From DASPJR01 sp035628505 (lineage in GTDB: Bacteria > Planctomycetota > SZUA-567 > H5-PLA8), in NCBI GenBank assembly GCA_035628505.1, contig DASPJR010000114.1, positions 1 to 64,000 of the forward strand: DNA of 64,000 nt. Reading direction: 5' to 3'. Shown here one piece after another: positions 63,582 to 64,000 of this stretch. Numbering within the stretch: position 1 is the first letter of the stretch; every line of letters begins with the position of its first letter. Below the pieces are notes generated by a model that had not been told where the DNA came from, searched no databases, and saw only the letters and a list, made by a program, of their open reading frames with translations. Both the position numbers and the translations under genes were made by a program.

Positions 63582-64000
63582 TCACTTCAACACCTCCCGC
63601 GCCAGATCTCCCGTGGGCCAGTCCTTCACCTGGTCGACGGCCTGATGCATGCGCGGGTCGATTAGTGCGGAGAGGTCGCCGTCTTTCGGCGAGCTGCGCG
63701 TGTTGAATAGCACGGCCCAGCTCAAGCCATCGTGGCGCCGTACCAGCAGCGTGGATGTTCCGGCGAGCGCGCCGTTGTGCCAGTGGTTCTCAAGCGTCTC
63801 GCCCTTCACTTTTCGCACCGACCAGCCACATGCATAAAACACCTTCTTTGGCTCGCCAGCCTCGGTGTGTCCTGCGGCTCCAGGCGGACGCGCAAACATC
63901 GCACTGAGGCTCGCCGCATTCAAGAGCGGCGTCGAATACGTGGGTTCCAGCGCGTTCGCAAACCGGGTGAGTTCGGCTGCCGTCGCGACCCACCCGCCAT
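63582..64000 (-). CDS. Serine beta-lactamase-like hydrolase, C-terminal part
   Basis: The frame continues past the right edge, so only the last 140 residues are seen. Landmarks: TRFANALEP and LLNAASLSAMFARPP (typical of class C beta-lactamase/esterase proteins), FYACGWSVRKVKG, HWHNGALAGTSTLLVRR (the H-x-G loop replacing the K-T-G motif), WAVLFNTR. The catalytic S-x-x-K and Y-x-N motifs are beyond the window. Probably a periplasmic serine hydrolase; the substrate cannot be given. Confidence 0.8.
   Translation of the reverse strand, partial: GGWVATAAELTRFANALEPTYSTPLLNAASLSAMFARPPGAAGHTEAGEPKKVFYACGWSVRKVKGETLENHWHNGALAGTSTLLVRRHDGLSWAVLFNTRSSPKDGDLSALIDPRMHQAVDQVKDWPTGDLAREVLK

Overview
The window (about 58-60% G+C by eye, with a more AT-rich stretch near 27.0-28.5 kb) looks like chromosomal DNA from a Gram-negative bacterium of the Planctomycetota/Lentisphaerota/Verrucomicrobiota (PVC) type or a similar environmental lineage. 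Reasons: an LPS heptosyltransferase, large secreted beta-helix/LamG and CBM9/beta-propeller proteins, SGNH hydrolases, FG-GAP/VCBS and matrixin-PKD proteins, an ECF sigma/FecR-type pair, a GntR regulator with a LacI-like sensor, a very large poly-HAMP hybrid kinase, and many short phrase-like intergenic repeats (CACGAAG, CGCCAAG, CCCTCTCCC, GTAACGC hairpins). Assignment to a phylum is an inference from gene style. I saw no tRNA, rRNA or CRISPR array.

0-9.4 kb: C-terminal part of a VIT/VWA protein; an FMN-binding TPR protein followed by a NapH-NapG-like fused polyferredoxin (probable membrane electron-transfer pair); an FG-GAP protein; an ASCH-domain protein behind a perfect palindrome; a DUF4142 protein with a Cys-rich tail; a membrane-anchored formylglycine-generating-enzyme-like protein. 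9.6-19.8 kb: zinc-ribbon/coiled-coil protein, HslV protease, a frameshifted PIN gene with a small partner, SGNH hydrolase, ECF sigma factor and FecR-like anti-sigma with duplicated C-terminal domains, an Asp-ligand 2Fe-2S ferredoxin, a UDP-glucuronate-decarboxylase-like epimerase and a WaaF-like glycosyltransferase. 19.8-26.9 kb: matrixin-PKD protease, a HEAT-repeat protein and a giant beta-helix/LamG protein.

26.9-30.9 kb is an accessory island: a SUKH (SMI1/KNR4) gene and a remnant of a second one, two REP-associated tyrosine transposases (RAYTs; one intact, one frameshifted twice), a 97-bp perfect direct repeat that includes the RAYT 3' end, three GTGACTGTC motifs, hairpin-rich GTGCCACCCG repeats, and orphan small genes. 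31.0-33.2 kb carries a MgtC/DUF4010 membrane protein and a TIM-barrel epimerase. 33.6-45.3 kb is a signalling block: hybrid kinase with Hpt, REC-GGDEF diguanylate cyclase, REC-GAF hybrid kinase, and a 1952-residue cytosolic kinase with about 21 HAMP-like units and three receivers.

45.5-52.6 kb is a carbohydrate locus (GntR/LacI-type regulator divergent from an SGNH hydrolase and a CBM9/beta-propeller protein). 52.9-64 kb: an rplC gene standing alone outside the S10 cluster, a DUF2950 protein, a truncated Uma2-like gene, a VTT membrane protein, PrkA kinase, PhyH dioxygenase, MDR dehydrogenase, UDP-glucose dehydrogenase, a small unknown protein, a radical SAM protein and the C-terminal part of a serine beta-lactamase-like protein. 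UDP-glucose dehydrogenase (60.2 kb) and the UXS-like epimerase (17.1 kb) form consecutive steps towards UDP-xylose and, with WaaF, suggest surface glycan synthesis.

The best candidates for something undescribed are the combinatorial GTAACGC hairpin family, the RAYT/SUKH island with its duplicated 97-bp end, the poly-HAMP signalling block, the palindrome-led ASCH gene, and the DUF4142 protein with a triple-CxxC tail. None is proven to be a new system from sequence alone.
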